This document shows positions 21,548 to 31,570 of a DNA stretch of 64,000 nt, piece after piece; within the stretch, counting starts at the first letter, position 1, and each line of letters opens with the position of its first letter. The translations under genes were made by a program, and so were the position numbers. Under the pieces are notes generated by a model. It made no database searches, was not told the origin of the DNA, and worked only from the letters and a program-made list of their open reading frames with translations. Location of the stretch: assembly GCF_027579695.1 (NCBI RefSeq), contig NC_083583.1:23271099-23335098 (forward strand), read 5' to 3'. This DNA comes from Neoarius graeffei. Taxonomy: Eukaryota; Chordata; Actinopteri; Siluriformes; Ariidae.

Positions 21548-22205
21548 TCAGTATCTGGTGTGACCCCCTTGTGCAGCAATAACTGCAACTAAACGTTTGC
21601 GGTAACTGTTGATCAATCCTGCACACCGGCTTGGAGGAATTTTAGCCCGTTCCTCCATATAGAACAGCTTCAACTCTGGGATGTTGGTGGGTTTCCTCAC
21701 ATGAACTGCTCGCTTCAGGTCCTTCCACAACATTTCCATTGGATTAAGGTCAGGACTTTGACTTGGCCATTCCAAAACATTAACTTTATTCTTCTTTAAC
21801 CATTCTTTGGTAGAACAACTTGTGTGCTTAGGGTCATTGTCTCGCTGCATGATCCACCTTCTCTTGAGATTCAGTTCATGGACAGATGTCCTGACATTTT
21901 CCTTTAGAATTGGCTGGTATAATTCAGAATTAATTGTTCCATCAATGATGGCAAGCCGTCCTGGCCCAGATGCAGCAAAACAGGCCCAAACCATGATACT
22001 ACCACCACGTTTCACAAATGGGATAAGGTTCTTATGCTGGAACGCAATGTTTTCCTTTCTCCAAACATAACGCTTCTCATTTAAACCAAAAAGTTCTATT
22101 TTGGTCTCATCCGTCCACAAAACATTTTTCCAACAGCCTTCTGGCTTGTCCACGTGATCTTTTGCAAACTGCAGATGAGCAGCAATGTTCTTTTTGGAGA
22201 GCAGT
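21548..22205 (-). pseudogene. Tc1 transposase copy A, catalytic part (DD34E)
   Basis: Contains [13 protein letters not shown] (first Asp), the glycine-rich [25 protein letters not shown] (second Asp) and SPDLNPMEMLW (Glu). There are 34 residues between second Asp and Glu, the Tc1 signature. Ends GGHTRY and stop at 21548-21550. Cut-and-paste enzyme that inserts at TA. Inactive now because of the insertion. Confidence 0.9.
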
Positions 22206-22369
22206 TGTTAGGACTAGGACTGTTTTGGCCTCTAGAGGCCGCTGTTATTTCTTTTTCGTGTCATGTTTATTTTGGCCTCTAGAGGCCGCCACTGTTCCTG
22301 TGTTTTGTGTTTTTTGTTAATTGCCTGTTTGTCCTGATTATCTTCACCTGTGTCCTTAATTAGTTTGTG

Positions 22370-22377
22370 TATTTATA
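22370..22377 (+). promoter_or_regulatory. TATA box of the young LTR
   Basis: TATTTATA, about 30 bp before the ACGGAGTCTTT motif that is complementary to the primer-binding site, so the RNA would start at or next to that motif. The same arrangement is kept in the minus-strand relative. Confidence 0.7.
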
Positions 22378-22623
22378 CCCCTGAGTTCAGTCCTCTTGTC
22401 ACGGAGTCTTTGTGCTGTTATGTTTATCTCCAGTTTCCTTTGTACTGTGTTTTGTGGATCTTCTGAGCTTTTGCATTTTTGCCTTTTTCTTTTTGAATTA
22501 TACTCTTTGTTTTTGTTTTTTTTGTTTTGCCCTGGATTGTATATAGTGTACATAGTATAAATAAACCTTTTGTTACTTTTTCTACTTCTGCCTCACGCCT
22601 CTGCATTTGAGTCATTCCCCTGG

Positions 22624-22676
22624 TGGCCTAGTGGGGGTTTGCTGGATCATCACACCAACGAACCAGGTTCGAATCC
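22624..22676 (+). promoter_or_regulatory. tRNA-like A box / B box pair inside the LTR
   Basis: TGGCCTAGTGGG (22624-22635) fits the tRNA A-box consensus and GGTTCGAATCC (22666-22676) is an exact B box, 30 bp apart, as in a tRNA gene. The same pair is in the 3' LTR and, with changes in the B box, in the relative at 32449. No full cloverleaf was found. It may be a captured tRNA or SINE piece. Confidence 0.6.
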
Positions 22677-22693
22677 CAGCAAAACCCTAACAG

Positions 22694-22704
22694 AAAGACT
22701 CCGT
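22694..22704 (+). promoter_or_regulatory. Self-complementary primer-binding site
   Basis: AAAGACTCCGT is the exact reverse complement of ACGGAGTCTTT at 22401-22411, at the predicted 5' end of the RNA. In Tf1 and sushi-type elements the RNA 5' end folds back on such a site to prime reverse transcription without a tRNA. Confidence 0.8.
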
Positions 22705-22705
22705 C

Positions 22706-23725
22706 ATGACCGACTCAGCAGAAGCTGCTTCAACTGTCTACCCGGCCAACCTTCAGGGAATTATGGCAGCTTTGACACGCTTCGGAGCGACCATGGACGC
22801 TCATGGACGTACGCTCACCAGCCAACGTGAGGCCTTTGCTCGCCACGAGGAACTGCTTCAGCAAATTGGGAAAACCCTGGCACAGCTGACATCTCTGCCT
22901 GCATCTCCTGCTCCTGATCCAGTTCCTGCTCCTGATCCAGCTCCCACTCCTGCTCCAGTGCCTCCTGCCATGCTGCCTTCTTCACCTCGCGAACCCAGCC
23001 TTCCTGCACCACAGAGGTATGACGGCAAGCACAGTGAGTGCCGAGAGTTCCTTACCCAGTGTCAACTCACCTTTGAGCTTCAGCCTACCACCTACACTAC
23101 GGATCGCCGCAAGATTGCCTTTGTGATCACCTTATTAGCTGGTAAGGCGCGAGCCTGGGCTACTGCTATCTGGCAAAGACAGGGACCTGAGTGCTTTGAT
23201 TTCCAGCTGTTTTCTGAAGAGATGCTTCGGGTCTTCGATCAGGCAGACATCAGTACCGACGCAGCCCGAAAGCTCATGTCCATCCGGCAAGGAGGAAGCG
23301 TCGCAGATTACGCCATCTCGTTCCGAACACTCGCAGCAGTAAGTGGATGGAACGAGACTGCCCTGGTGTCAGCCTTCCACCATGGTCTGTCTGACCCCAT
23401 CAAGGACGGTCTGGCCTCTATTGGATGCCCAAGTGACCTCGAAACCCTCATCTCACATGCTATTCGTCTGGACAACAGGATGAGAGAACGCCACCAAGCC
23501 TTGAGCCCCCCCAGCCTCCCTACCTCTACCTGGAGACCATCTACCTCCTTCAGTGACTGTCCAGAACCCATGCAAGTGGGTCGTACTCGCCTCTCCGCAT
23601 CTGAGAGGGAGCGCAGAAGGAGGGACAAGTGCTGCATCTACTGTGGCAAGCCTGGTCACTTCCGAGCATCATGTCCCGAACTCTTGGGAAAAGGACCGCC
23701 CCGTCCAGCCGAGGGAGGGTTGTGA
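22706..23725 (+). CDS. gag of the young sushi-type element
   Basis: 339 codons, open. A coiled-coil-like start, a proline-rich spacer with [10 protein letters not shown] repeats (residues about 70-95), a capsid-like region ([25 protein letters not shown]...[31 protein letters not shown]) of Ty3/gypsy Gag, and a zinc knuckle [17 protein letters not shown]. Forms the particle. Overlaps pol by 97 nt; pol is in the -1 frame, the usual retroelement arrangement. The relative's gag (36349-37334) has a frameshift. Confidence 0.93.
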   Translation: MTDSAEAASTVYPANLQGIMAALTRFGATMDAHGRTLTSQREAFARHEELLQQIGKTLAQLTSLPASPAPDPVPAPDPAPTPAPVPPAMLPSSPREPSLPAPQRYDGKHSECREFLTQCQLTFELQPTTYTTDRRKIAFVITLLAGKARAWATAIWQRQGPECFDFQLFSEEMLRVFDQADISTDAARKLMSIRQGGSVADYAISFRTLAAVSGWNETALVSAFHHGLSDPIKDGLASIGCPSDLETLISHAIRLDNRMRERHQALSPPSLPTSTWRPSTSFSDCPEPMQVGRTRLSASERERRRRDKCCIYCGKPGHFRASCPELLGKGPPRPAEGGL

Positions 23726-26700
23726 CGGGGCCTACCCTCTCTCCCGGACTCCCTGGTCAAGGAATCTACATCCCGGTCTCCATCTCCTGGGGTGAGTCTG
23801 TCCACTCTTGTCAAGCTTTGATAGACTCAGGGGCGGCTGGGAACTTTATGGATATTCACTTCGCCCAAAGCATCAATATACCTACTGCACCTCTTGAAGT
23901 CCCTCTGTCTGTGTCTGCCCTCGATGGCCAAGCGTTAGGTGATGGAAGAGTCACCCAAGTTACTTCTCCAGTCTTCCTCCAGTCTCAAGGTCACAAGGAA
24001 GAAATATCCCTGCACCTGATTCCTTCACCTGAGTTCCCAGTTATTCTAGGCCTTCCTTGGCTTATTCGCCACAACCCTCGCATAGACTGGGTAACAAGCC
24101 AGGTTGTGGAATGGGGCCCTGCATTCCATGCCTCTTGTCTGCTCTCTAGCTCTCCTGTGTCTCCTGCCGAGCCCCCTGATCTCACCGAGTTATCTCAAGT
24201 TCCCACAGAGTACTGGGATCTCAAGGAAGTTTTCAGCAAGAGCAGGGCTGCCGTTCTTCCTCCGCACCGGGCCTATGACTGTGCCATCGACTTGCTCCCT
24301 GGGACTACCCCTCCTCGTGGCAGACTGTTTTCCCTCTCTCAGCCAGAACGCAAGGCTATGGAGGAATACCTCAAAGACGCCCTGGTCTCTGGGTTCATTC
24401 GACCCTCCACCTCACCTGCTGGTGCCGGCTTCTTCTTTGTCGGCAAGAAGGATGGGGGGCTTCGACCATGTATTGACTACAGGGGCCTGAACAAGATCAC
24501 TGTGCGCAACCGATATCCCCTTCCGCTGATGTCCACTGCTTTCGACCTGCTCCAAGGCGCCACCGTCTTCACCAAGTTGGACCTACGGAACGCATACCAC
24601 CTCATCCGTATCCGACAGGGAGACGAGTGGAAGACTGCCTTTAACACCCCGTCTGGGCACTACGAATACCAGGTGATGCCCTTCGGACTCACCAACGCAC
24701 CAGCTGTTTTTCAGGCCCTAATCAACGACGTCTTAAGGGACATGATTAACCTGTACGTCTTTGTGTACCTCGATGACATCCTTATCTTTTCCAAGACCAT
24801 GCAGGAGCACCGCCACCATGTCCGCCAGGTTCTCCAGAGGCTGCTACAGAACAATCTGTTCGCCAAGGCCCAGAAATGCGAATTTCATGTTCCCGAGGTC
24901 TCCTTTCTGGGATTTATTGTACGGACAGGCCAACTCCAAATGGACCCTGCCAAGACCCTGGCCGTCCGGGACTGGCCTACTCCCAAGTCCGTTAAGGAGG
25001 TTCAGCGGTTCTTAGGATTCGCTAACTTCTACCGCAAGTTCATCAGGAACTTCAGTTCTGTGGCAGCACCCATGTCAGACCTCACCAAAGGGACAGGTGG
25101 ATCTTATGGCTGGTCTCCTCAGGCAGAAAAGGCGTTCAAAGACCTCAAGGCCCGCTTCTGCACGGCACCCATTCTGGTCCTCCCGGACACCTCCCAACCA
25201 TTCATCGTGGAGGTGGACGCCTCGGACAGTGGTGTCGGCGCGGTACTCTCTCAACGTTCGGAAGGAAAGCTGCACCCCTGCGCTTACTTCTCCCACCGCC
25301 TGAGTCCTGCGGAGTCCCGGTACGATGTGGGGGATCGAGAACTGTTAGCGGTCAAACTGGCCCTTGAGGAGTGGAGGCACTGGCTGGAGGGAGCGCAACA
25401 TCCATTCCTGGTTTGGACTGACCACAAGAACCTGGAGTACCTCCAGCAAGCCAAGAGACTGAACCCTCGACAGGCTAGGTGGGCCCTGTTTTTCAGTCGG
25501 TTTGACTTCACCCTCTCGTACCGTCCCGGCTCCAAGAACACCAAACCTGACGCACTGTCCAGGCTGTTCTCTGCCACTAACAGGGAGAATGAAGTCGGGC
25601 CTATTATCCCGGTGTCCCGGATTGTGGCCCCTGTCCGCTGGGGTATTGAGGAGGCTGTTCGACGAGCCCAACGCCAGGACCCCGGTCCTGGGACGGGGCC
25701 ACCGGGCCTCTTGTACGTCCCACATCAAGCCCGGGCCAAGGTTCTCCAGTGGGGTCACTCTTCCCCTCTCACCGCCCACCCGGGAGCTCGGAGGACCCTG
25801 GACTTCCTGAAAAGACGCTTCTGGTGGCCTAACATGGAGCAGGAACTAAGGTCATTTGTCCTGTCCTGTGAGGTTTGCACCAGAACCAAGAACCCACGAC
25901 AGCGTCCCCAGGGTCTCCTGCATCCTCTGACCATTCCCCGGCGTCCCTGGTCCCACGTGGCAGTCGACTTCATCACGGGTCTCCCTGAGTCACAAGGTAA
26001 CATGGTCATTTTGGTCATTGTTGACAGATTCTCCAAGGCCTGCCGCTTCATACCTCTGTGCAAACTCCCCTCTGCTCTTGAAACAGCGAAACTTATATTT
26101 AATCATGTCTTCCGAGTCTTTGGTCTTCCACAGGACATCGTCTCAGACCGAGGGCCCCAGTTCTCCTCCCGAGTGTGGCACGGGTTCTGCAAGGTCATCG
26201 GAGCCACTGCCAGCCTCTCCTCTGGGTTTCACCCACAGTCCAATGGTCAGACGGAGAGGCTCAACCAGGACCTGGAAACCACCCTGCGAGGCCTGGCTAT
26301 GGATAACCCGACATCATGGAGCACCTGGCTGCCATGGGCAGAGTACGCCCACAACACCCTGCAGTCATCGGCCACCAAGCTGTCGCCATTCCAGTGCCAA
26401 TTCGGGTTCCAGCCACCTCTGTTCCAGGACCAGGAGGAGGACGCGGGGGTGCCCTCGGTCAACCAATATGTGAGACGGTGTCGCAAGACCTGGAGCAAGG
26501 TCAGGAAGACCCTCATACAGACCTCCAGAACCAACCAGACTCAGGCCAACCGCCATAGAAGACCTGCACACACTTTCCGCCCTGGGCAGCGGGTTTGGCT
26601 GTCCACTAAGGACCTTCCGCTGCGGGTGGAGAACTGCAAGCTTGCTCCTCGCTACATTGGCCCCTTCAAGGTGGTGCGCAGGGTGAACCCTGTCTCCTAC

Positions 26701-26844
26701 CGGCTCCAGTTGCCCCGGACTCTGAGGATCAACCCCACTTTCCATGTTTCCCTGTTGCGGCCTGTACTGACGTCTACGTATGCCCCTGCCCCTAGGAACC
26801 CCCCACCCCCCGCATCTTCCAGGGGCAGACTGTGTTCACTGTGA
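23629..26844 (+). CDS. pol of the young sushi-type element (PR-RT-RH-IN)
   Basis: 1071 codons without stop. Protease [10 protein letters not shown] (Asp 66). Reverse transcriptase with [13 protein letters not shown] and the catalytic VYLDD (Tyr 380). RNase H with [14 protein letters not shown] and [10 protein letters not shown]. Integrase with the HHCC zinc region ([11 protein letters not shown]...CEVCTRTK) and catalytic Asp 780, Asp 840 and Glu 876, giving a D,D35E spacing. Copies the RNA and inserts the DNA. Near its C-terminal end one C is missing from a C-run compared with the relative, so the chromodomain is in another frame and this ORF ends early at 26844. Confidence 0.93.
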   Translation: MLHLLWQAWSLPSIMSRTLGKRTAPSSRGRVVTGPTLSPGLPGQGIYIPVSISWGESVHSCQALIDSGAAGNFMDIHFAQSINIPTAPLEVPLSVSALDGQALGDGRVTQVTSPVFLQSQGHKEEISLHLIPSPEFPVILGLPWLIRHNPRIDWVTSQVVEWGPAFHASCLLSSSPVSPAEPPDLTELSQVPTEYWDLKEVFSKSRAAVLPPHRAYDCAIDLLPGTTPPRGRLFSLSQPERKAMEEYLKDALVSGFIRPSTSPAGAGFFFVGKKDGGLRPCIDYRGLNKITVRNRYPLPLMSTAFDLLQGATVFTKLDLRNAYHLIRIRQGDEWKTAFNTPSGHYEYQVMPFGLTNAPAVFQALINDVLRDMINLYVFVYLDDILIFSKTMQEHRHHVRQVLQRLLQNNLFAKAQKCEFHVPEVSFLGFIVRTGQLQMDPAKTLAVRDWPTPKSVKEVQRFLGFANFYRKFIRNFSSVAAPMSDLTKGTGGSYGWSPQAEKAFKDLKARFCTAPILVLPDTSQPFIVEVDASDSGVGAVLSQRSEGKLHPCAYFSHRLSPAESRYDVGDRELLAVKLALEEWRHWLEGAQHPFLVWTDHKNLEYLQQAKRLNPRQARWALFFSRFDFTLSYRPGSKNTKPDALSRLFSATNRENEVGPIIPVSRIVAPVRWGIEEAVRRAQRQDPGPGTGPPGLLYVPHQARAKVLQWGHSSPLTAHPGARRTLDFLKRRFWWPNMEQELRSFVLSCEVCTRTKNPRQRPQGLLHPLTIPRRPWSHVAVDFITGLPESQGNMVILVIVDRFSKACRFIPLCKLPSALETAKLIFNHVFRVFGLPQDIVSDRGPQFSSRVWHGFCKVIGATASLSSGFHPQSNGQTERLNQDLETTLRGLAMDNPTSWSTWLPWAEYAHNTLQSSATKLSPFQCQFGFQPPLFQDQEEDAGVPSVNQYVRRCRKTWSKVRKTLIQTSRTNQTQANRHRRPAHTFRPGQRVWLSTKDLPLRVENCKLAPRYIGPFKVVRRVNPVSYRLQLPRTLRINPTFHVSLLRPVLTSTYAPAPRNPPPPASSRGRLCSL

Positions 26845-27023
26845 ATCGCCTGCTTGACTCCCGCCGGGTCCGTGGCGGCTTGCAATATCTGGTGGACTGG
26901 GAGGGCTATGGTCCTGAGGAGCGCTGCTGGGTTCCTGCTCGGGATGTCCTAGATAAAGAACTGTGTCGGGACTTCCATTCGGCCCATCCGGATCGCCCTG
27001 GGAACGTCAGGAGACGCTCCTAG
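26832..27023 (+). CDS. Chromodomain of the young element, out of frame with pol
   Basis: 63 codons: [20 protein letters not shown] and EERCWVP, a chromodomain of chromovirus integrases that can steer insertion to marked chromatin. In the relative the same domain is joined in frame to pol; here a 1-nt loss in the CCCCCC run near 26812 separates it. Whether this is a mutation or a sequencing error in a homopolymer is open. Confidence 0.85.
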   Translation: MFTVNRLLDSRRVRGGLQYLVDWEGYGPEERCWVPARDVLDKELCRDFHSAHPDRPGNVRRRS

Positions 27024-27035
27024 AGGAGGGGGTCC

Positions 27036-27522
27036 TGTTAGGACTAGGACTGTTTTGGCCTCTAGAGGCCGCTGTTATTTCTTTTTCGTGTCATGTTTAT
27101 TTTGGCCTCTAGAGGCCGCCACTGTTCCTGTGTTTTGTGTTTTTTGTTAATTGCCTGTTTGTCCTGATTATCTTCACCTGTGTCCTTAATTAGTTTGTGT
27201 ATTTATACCCCTGAGTTCAGTCCTCTTGTCACGGAGTCTTTGTGCTGTTATGTTTATCTCCAGTTTCCTTTGTACTGTGTTTTGTGGATCTTCTGAGCTT
27301 TTGCATTTTTGCCTTTTTCTTTTTGAATTATACTCTTTGTTTTTGTTTTTTTTGTTTTGCCCTGGATTGTATATAGTGTACATAGTATAAATAAACCTTT
27401 TGTTACTTTTTCTACTTCTGCCTCACGCCTCTGCATTTGAGTCATTCCCCTGGTGGCCTAGTGGGGGTTTGCTGGATCATCACACCAACGAACCAGGTTC
27501 GAATCCCAGCAAAACCCTAACA
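27036..27522 (+). repeat. 3' LTR (487 bp) of the young sushi-type element
   Basis: Same sequence as the 5' LTR as far as I can see. A short purine-rich stretch (GAGGAGGGGG, 27023-27032) before it is the likely polypurine tract. Confidence 0.93.
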
Positions 27523-27527
27523 GCAGT

Positions 27528-27889
27528 GGCTTTCTCCTTGCAACTCTGCCATGCAGACCATTGTTGTTCAGTGTTCTCCTGATGGTGGACTCATGAACAT
27601 TAACATTAGCCAATGTGAGAGAGGTCTTCAGTTGCTTAGAAGTTACCCTGGGGTCCTTTGTGACCTTGCCAACTATTACACGCCTTGCTCTTGGAGTGAT
27701 CTTTGTTGGTCGACCACTCCTGGGGAGGGTAACAATGGTCTTGATTTTCCTCCATTTGTACACAATCTGTCTGACTGTGGATTGGTGGAGTCCAAACTCT
27801 TTAGAGATGGTTTTGTAACCTTTTCCAGCCTGAGGAGCACCAACAACGCTTTTTCTGAGGTTCTCAGAAATCTCCTTTGCTCGTGCCAT
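27528..27889 (-). pseudogene. Tc1 transposase copy A, N-terminal part
   Basis: ATG at 27889. About 120 codons with the paired helix-turn-helix: [20 protein letters not shown], then the GRP-containing linker ([13 protein letters not shown]) and [13 protein letters not shown]. It binds the terminal repeats. The frame is open up to the gypsy insertion. 362 nt here plus 658 nt at 21548-22205 give 1020 nt (339 residues plus stop), so the gene seems to have been open until that insertion. Confidence 0.88.
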
Positions 27890-29114
27890 GATACACTTCC
27901 ACAAACATGTGTTGTGAAGATCAGACTTTGATAGATCCCTGTTCTTTAAATAAAACAGGGTGCCCACTCACTCCTGATTGTCATCTCGCTGATTGAAAAC
28001 ACCCGACTCTAATTTCACCTTCAAATTAACTGCTAATCCTAGAGGTTCACATACTTTTGCCACTCACTGATATGTAATATTGGATCATTTTCCTCAATAA
28101 ATAAATGACCAGGTATAATATTTTTGTCTCATTTGTTTAACTGGGTTCTCTTTATCTACTTTTAGGACTTATGTGAAAATCTGATGATGTTTTAGGTCAT
28201 ATTTATGCAGAAACATAGAAAATTCTAAAGGGTTCACAAACTTTCAAGCACCACTGTATAATTCCATATATTGAGTATAAAATAACTGAAATAAAAAGCT
28301 ATGAAATACTTAAATAAATTGGGTAAAATTTACTTCACATTTATGTATCTATTCAACAGCTACTTTCTCATTGAAATTGGGTAAAATTATCTCTTGTTTG
28401 CTAGTAGGTAATACCTGATAATTACTAATCAAAGGTAATTAATATCACTTAGTAGCCATTACTTATTCGGAGAAGATAAGATGTACCCCCCCCCAAAAAA
28501 AAAGACTTTCAGATGGTTCATCATCTCAATGTTTTTAATCCATAAAATCATCAAAAAAAAACCCCACACAGAATAAAGTGCAGTACAACAGCTTCACACA
28601 ACATTTCAAGTAATTAACCTGTTTTATAACTCTGTAAACTAACCGCTTCAAATGTTGTTTCTGGACTGACCAAATCTGCAGTCCAGGTGCATTTATGCAA
28701 CAAATAACTGAACCGCCTTGTTTATATGCAGCAATGATGCACCAAATGATCAAAAAACACAAAATAAAGTGCAGTACAACAGCTTCACACAACATTTCAA
28801 GTAATGAAAGTGTTTTATAACTCACTAAACTAACAGCCGGAGAGAGGAAGATGGCAGTCCGAGAGTTCCCTGTCCCGCTCAGTCAAATGCGTGGTCTGAC
28901 GCATGCGCAATTTGGAGCACAGGACTCACGGCTTTGGGGTAGATTTTACCGTATTTTTCCATGTAATGGTTGCTACTGTTAACGAATAGATAGCATATGT
29001 ATAATTTACCCATTACTTTATAATTCCTTGGCTGACTGCAATAATCGAGTAAATTGTATCTGGTTTGCATAGATTATATTTACCACTCTCCAAAATCACT
29101 TCTTACAGTGTGCA

Positions 29115-29206
29115 CGGTCCTTACACTGAACGAAAAAATAATCGGTGGTCCACTGTTCTTTAAAAACTCTGCACTCTCTGTCAGCTTTTCGCTTACCGCT
29201 AGCCAT
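29115..29206 (-). pseudogene. hAT transposase, N-terminal part
   Basis: ATG at 29206 on the minus strand, reading MASGKRKADRECRVF and then TTDYFFVQCKDRA, the start of a BED-like zinc finger (first Cys in QCKD). The frame is broken at the MITE edge and continues at 21250. hAT proteins of the ZBED/GTF2IRD2 type start similarly. Confidence 0.75.
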
Positions 29207-29526
29207 TTTGCTGTCCTGAACACTGACAGTTCTCTGCGGATGCGCTGCCTGTCACTGCTTGATCGCGAGCATATGACGAAAATTCGGAAAATATGAATAG
29301 TTCATTTTATACCTAAAGATCAATTTTAATTGATAAAATCAACAAAATACAAGATGCAGACATGTTATTATTTGCCAAAAAGCAATTTAAAAAAATAGGC
29401 CATGACCACTTTTGGGGATTGCCTCATAGGGCCGGTTCAAGTGATGGGGGGCAGAGGGGCTGGGGGGCCGGTCAAAGGGGGTGGCGGGCCGGATCTGGCC
29501 CGCGGGCCGTAGTTTGGTGACCCCTG

Positions 29527-30005
29527 GTTTAGTTGAACGGTTCAATCACACCCTCAAAAACATAATTAAAAAATTCGTAAGTGAGGACGCACATAATTGG
29601 GATAAATGGCTCGAACCCTTGCTCTTTGCAGTGCGAGAGGTCCCCCAAGCCTCCATGGGGTTCTCCCCATTTGAATTATTATACAGGCGTAAGCCGCGCG
29701 GCATTCTAGATGTGCTGCAGGAAAATTGGGAGGAGGGACCTTCACCAAGTAAAAATGAAATCCAATACGTTATTGACCTGTGCGCAAAACTCCACACACT
29801 CATGCACCTAACTCAGGAGAATTTGCGGCAGGCCCAAGAACGACAGACCCGCCTGTACGACAAGGGTACGCACCTTAGGGGGTTCGCACCGGGAGATAAA
29901 GTTCTCGTACTGTTGTCCACATCGAGCTCCAAATTGGTCGCCAAGTGGCAAGGACCCTTTGAGGTCACACGGCGAGTCGGGGATGTTGACTATGAGGTGA
30001 GGTGA
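29527..30005 (+). pseudogene. Integrase, C-terminal part (Gmr1-like element)
   Basis: Resumes after the second target copy with the catalytic Glu in LVERFNHTL, then the C-terminal region (WLEPLLFAVREVPQ, FSPFELLYRRKPRG, GDKVLVLLS, WQGPFEV). A TGA at 30003-30005 replaces an expected Arg codon (CGA to TGA); sequence after it keeps coding character (HLNLLKLWNEE). Confidence 0.85.
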
Positions 30006-30145
30006 ACGGATAGGGGTGGGGCGCTACAGATTTACCACCTCAACCTGCTCAAACTCTGGAACGAGGAGGTCCCCGTGGCGTTGGTGTCAGTGGTTCCAGA
30101 GAAGGCAGAGCTGGGGCCGGAGGTTCAAAAGGGAACATTGGCATC

Positions 30146-31553
30146 GTGTACCCCTGTGGAGACCACCTCTCCCCAACCCAACTCGCGGAGGTTGCCCAGT
30201 TGCAGACCGAGTTTTCAGACGTGTTCTCGCCCCTGCCCGGCCGCACCAACCTCATAAAGCACCACATTGAGACGCCCCCGGGGGTGGTAGTGTGTAGCCG
30301 CCCTTACAGATTACCCAAGCACAAGAAAAAAGTGGTTCGGGAAGAACTCGAGGCCATGCTCGAAATGGGCATCGTCGAGGAGTCCCACAGTGACTGGAGC
30401 AGCCCGGTGGTCTTGGTACCCAAGGCCGACAAGTCGGTCCGGTTCTGTGTGGACTATAGAAAAGTCAACGCGGTGTCTAAATTCGATGCGTACCCAATGC
30501 CTCGTATTGATGAGTTGCTCAATCGGCTAGGCACGGCTCATTTTTACTCGACACTGGATTTAACAAAGGGTTATTGGCAGATCCCCTTGACTCCATTATC
30601 CCGGGAAAAAACGGCCTTTTCCACACCGTTTGGCTTACACCAATTCATCACACTTCCTTTTGGGCTGTTTGGGGCGCCCGCTACGTTTCAGCGGCTGATG
30701 GACAGGGTCCTCCGCCCCCACACCACCTATGTGGCCGCCTATCTCGATGACATTATTATCTACAGCAATGACTGGCCGAGGCTCCTCGAACATCTGAGGG
30801 CCATCCTTAGGTCACTGAGGTGAGCGGGTCTCACAGCCAACCCGAAGAAGTGTGCGATTGGGCGGGTGGAAGTATGGTATCTGGGCTTCCACTTGGGCAA
30901 CGGGCAGGTGTGTCCCCAAATTAACAAGACAGCAGCAATTGGGTGAGACAGTTCCTGGGGCTGGCTGGCTATTATCGTAGGTTTATACCTAATTATTCGG
31001 AGGTCACCAGCCCGCTGACTGATCTGACTAAAAAGGGGGCACCAGATCCGGTCCAGTGGACGGAGCAATGCCAGCGGGCTTTTTCTAAGGTAAAGGCTGC
31101 ACTGTGTGGGGGGGCCGCTTTTACACTCCCCTGACTTTTCTCTCCCCTTTATGTTACAGACGGATGCGTCGGACAGAGGGCTGGGGGCCGTTTTGTCCCA
31201 GCAGGTGGAGGGGGAGGATCGCCCAGTCTTATACATTAGTCGCAAGCTGTCAGTGCGTGAGGGGCGCTACAGCACCATTGAGAGAGTGCCTGGCGATCAA
31301 GTGGCCGGTCCTCGCCCTCCGGTACTACCTGCTGGGACGCCCTTTCACCCTCTGTTCGGACCACGCGCCCCTCCAGTGGCTCCACCGCATGAAGGATCCC
31401 AACGCGCGGATCACCCATTGGTATCTGGCACGCCAACCCTTTAACTTCAAGGTGATCCACAGGCCAGGGGTGCAGATGGTCGTGGCGGACTTCCTCTCCC
31501 GTCAAGGGGGGGGGGGGGGAGTCGGCTGCAGGCCGGATGGGCGCCCGGCCTGA
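30146..31553 (+). pseudogene. Reverse transcriptase and RNase H (Gmr1-like element)
   Basis: Reverse transcriptase with EEL..MLEMGIVEESHSDWSSPVV, FCVDYRKVNAV, STLDLTKGYWQIPL and the catalytic AYLDDIIIYS. A TGA at 30821 (again CGA-like) and at least two frameshifts follow. RNase H with QTDASDRGLGAVLSQ and CSDHAPLQWL, ending VIHRPG..MVVADFLSRQ. Downstream of integrase, confirming the Gmr1 order. Inactive. Confidence 0.88.
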
Positions 31554-31570
31554 GTCGGGCGGTGGGGGTA

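Larger units (their letters stand above)
22206..22692 (+). repeat. 5' LTR (487 bp) with promoter and tRNA-like segment
   Basis: TGTTAGG...CCCTAACA. TATA box TATTTATA at 22370-22377, predicted RNA start near 22401, polyadenylation signal AATAAA near 22559. GGCCTCTAGAGGCC occurs twice near the start. The last 70 bp hold A-box- and B-box-like motifs. Confidence 0.93.
22206..27522 (+). mobile_element. Young chromodomain Ty3/gypsy element (Tf1/sushi type)
   Basis: Target duplication GCAGT (22201-22205 and 27523-27527). Two 487-bp LTRs (22206-22692, 27036-27522) that read the same throughout as far as I compared them. Gag, then pol in order protease, reverse transcriptase, RNase H, integrase, then a chromodomain, the chromovirus layout. 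Gag starts only 13 nt after the LTR, leaving no room for a tRNA primer site; a self-complementary site is present instead. Plus strand, 5.3 kb. A near relative is at 32449-37885. Confidence 0.95.
21328..28256 (-). mobile_element. Tc1-like element (copy A), split by a gypsy element
   Basis: TA on both sides (21326-21327 and 28257-28258). About 210-bp terminal inverted repeats starting CAGTGGTGCTTGAAAGTTTG. Transposase on the minus strand, interrupted by the LTR element at 22206-27522. Copies B (50951) and C (56725) share ends and gene. Without the insert it is about 1.6 kb, the usual Tc1 size. Confidence 0.93.
21251..29110. mobile_element. CACTG-ended MITE inserted in the hAT transposase frame
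   Basis: Left end CACTGAAAAAAGT (21251) and right end ACTTCTTACAGTG (to 29110) are inverted copies at the tips. The bases TGCA at 21249-21252 and 29111-29114 fit a short target duplication (2 or 4 bp; the palindrome leaves this open). The hAT zinc-finger frame breaks exactly at these points and resumes in frame when the insert is skipped. Own length about 930 bp, with an internal repeated unit (28571-28645 and 28760-28837). Confidence 0.65.
20236..29526 (-). mobile_element. hAT element inserted in the integrase gene
   Basis: Exact 8-bp target duplication GTTTAGTT (20228-20235 and 29527-29534), the hAT hallmark. Terminal inverted repeats CAGGGGTCACCAAACT at both ends, with the GGGCCGGATCTGGCCCGCGGGCC-type subterminal motif common in hAT elements. 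Carries a truncated transposase on the minus strand, itself broken by a MITE. Own length, without nested elements, is about 1.4 kb, so it was already an internally deleted copy. Confidence 0.92.

Noticed and set aside
22356-22615. Small minus-strand ORFs in the LTRs (also 27186-27445)
   Set aside because: They occur identically in both LTRs, overlap the promoter region and resemble no protein.
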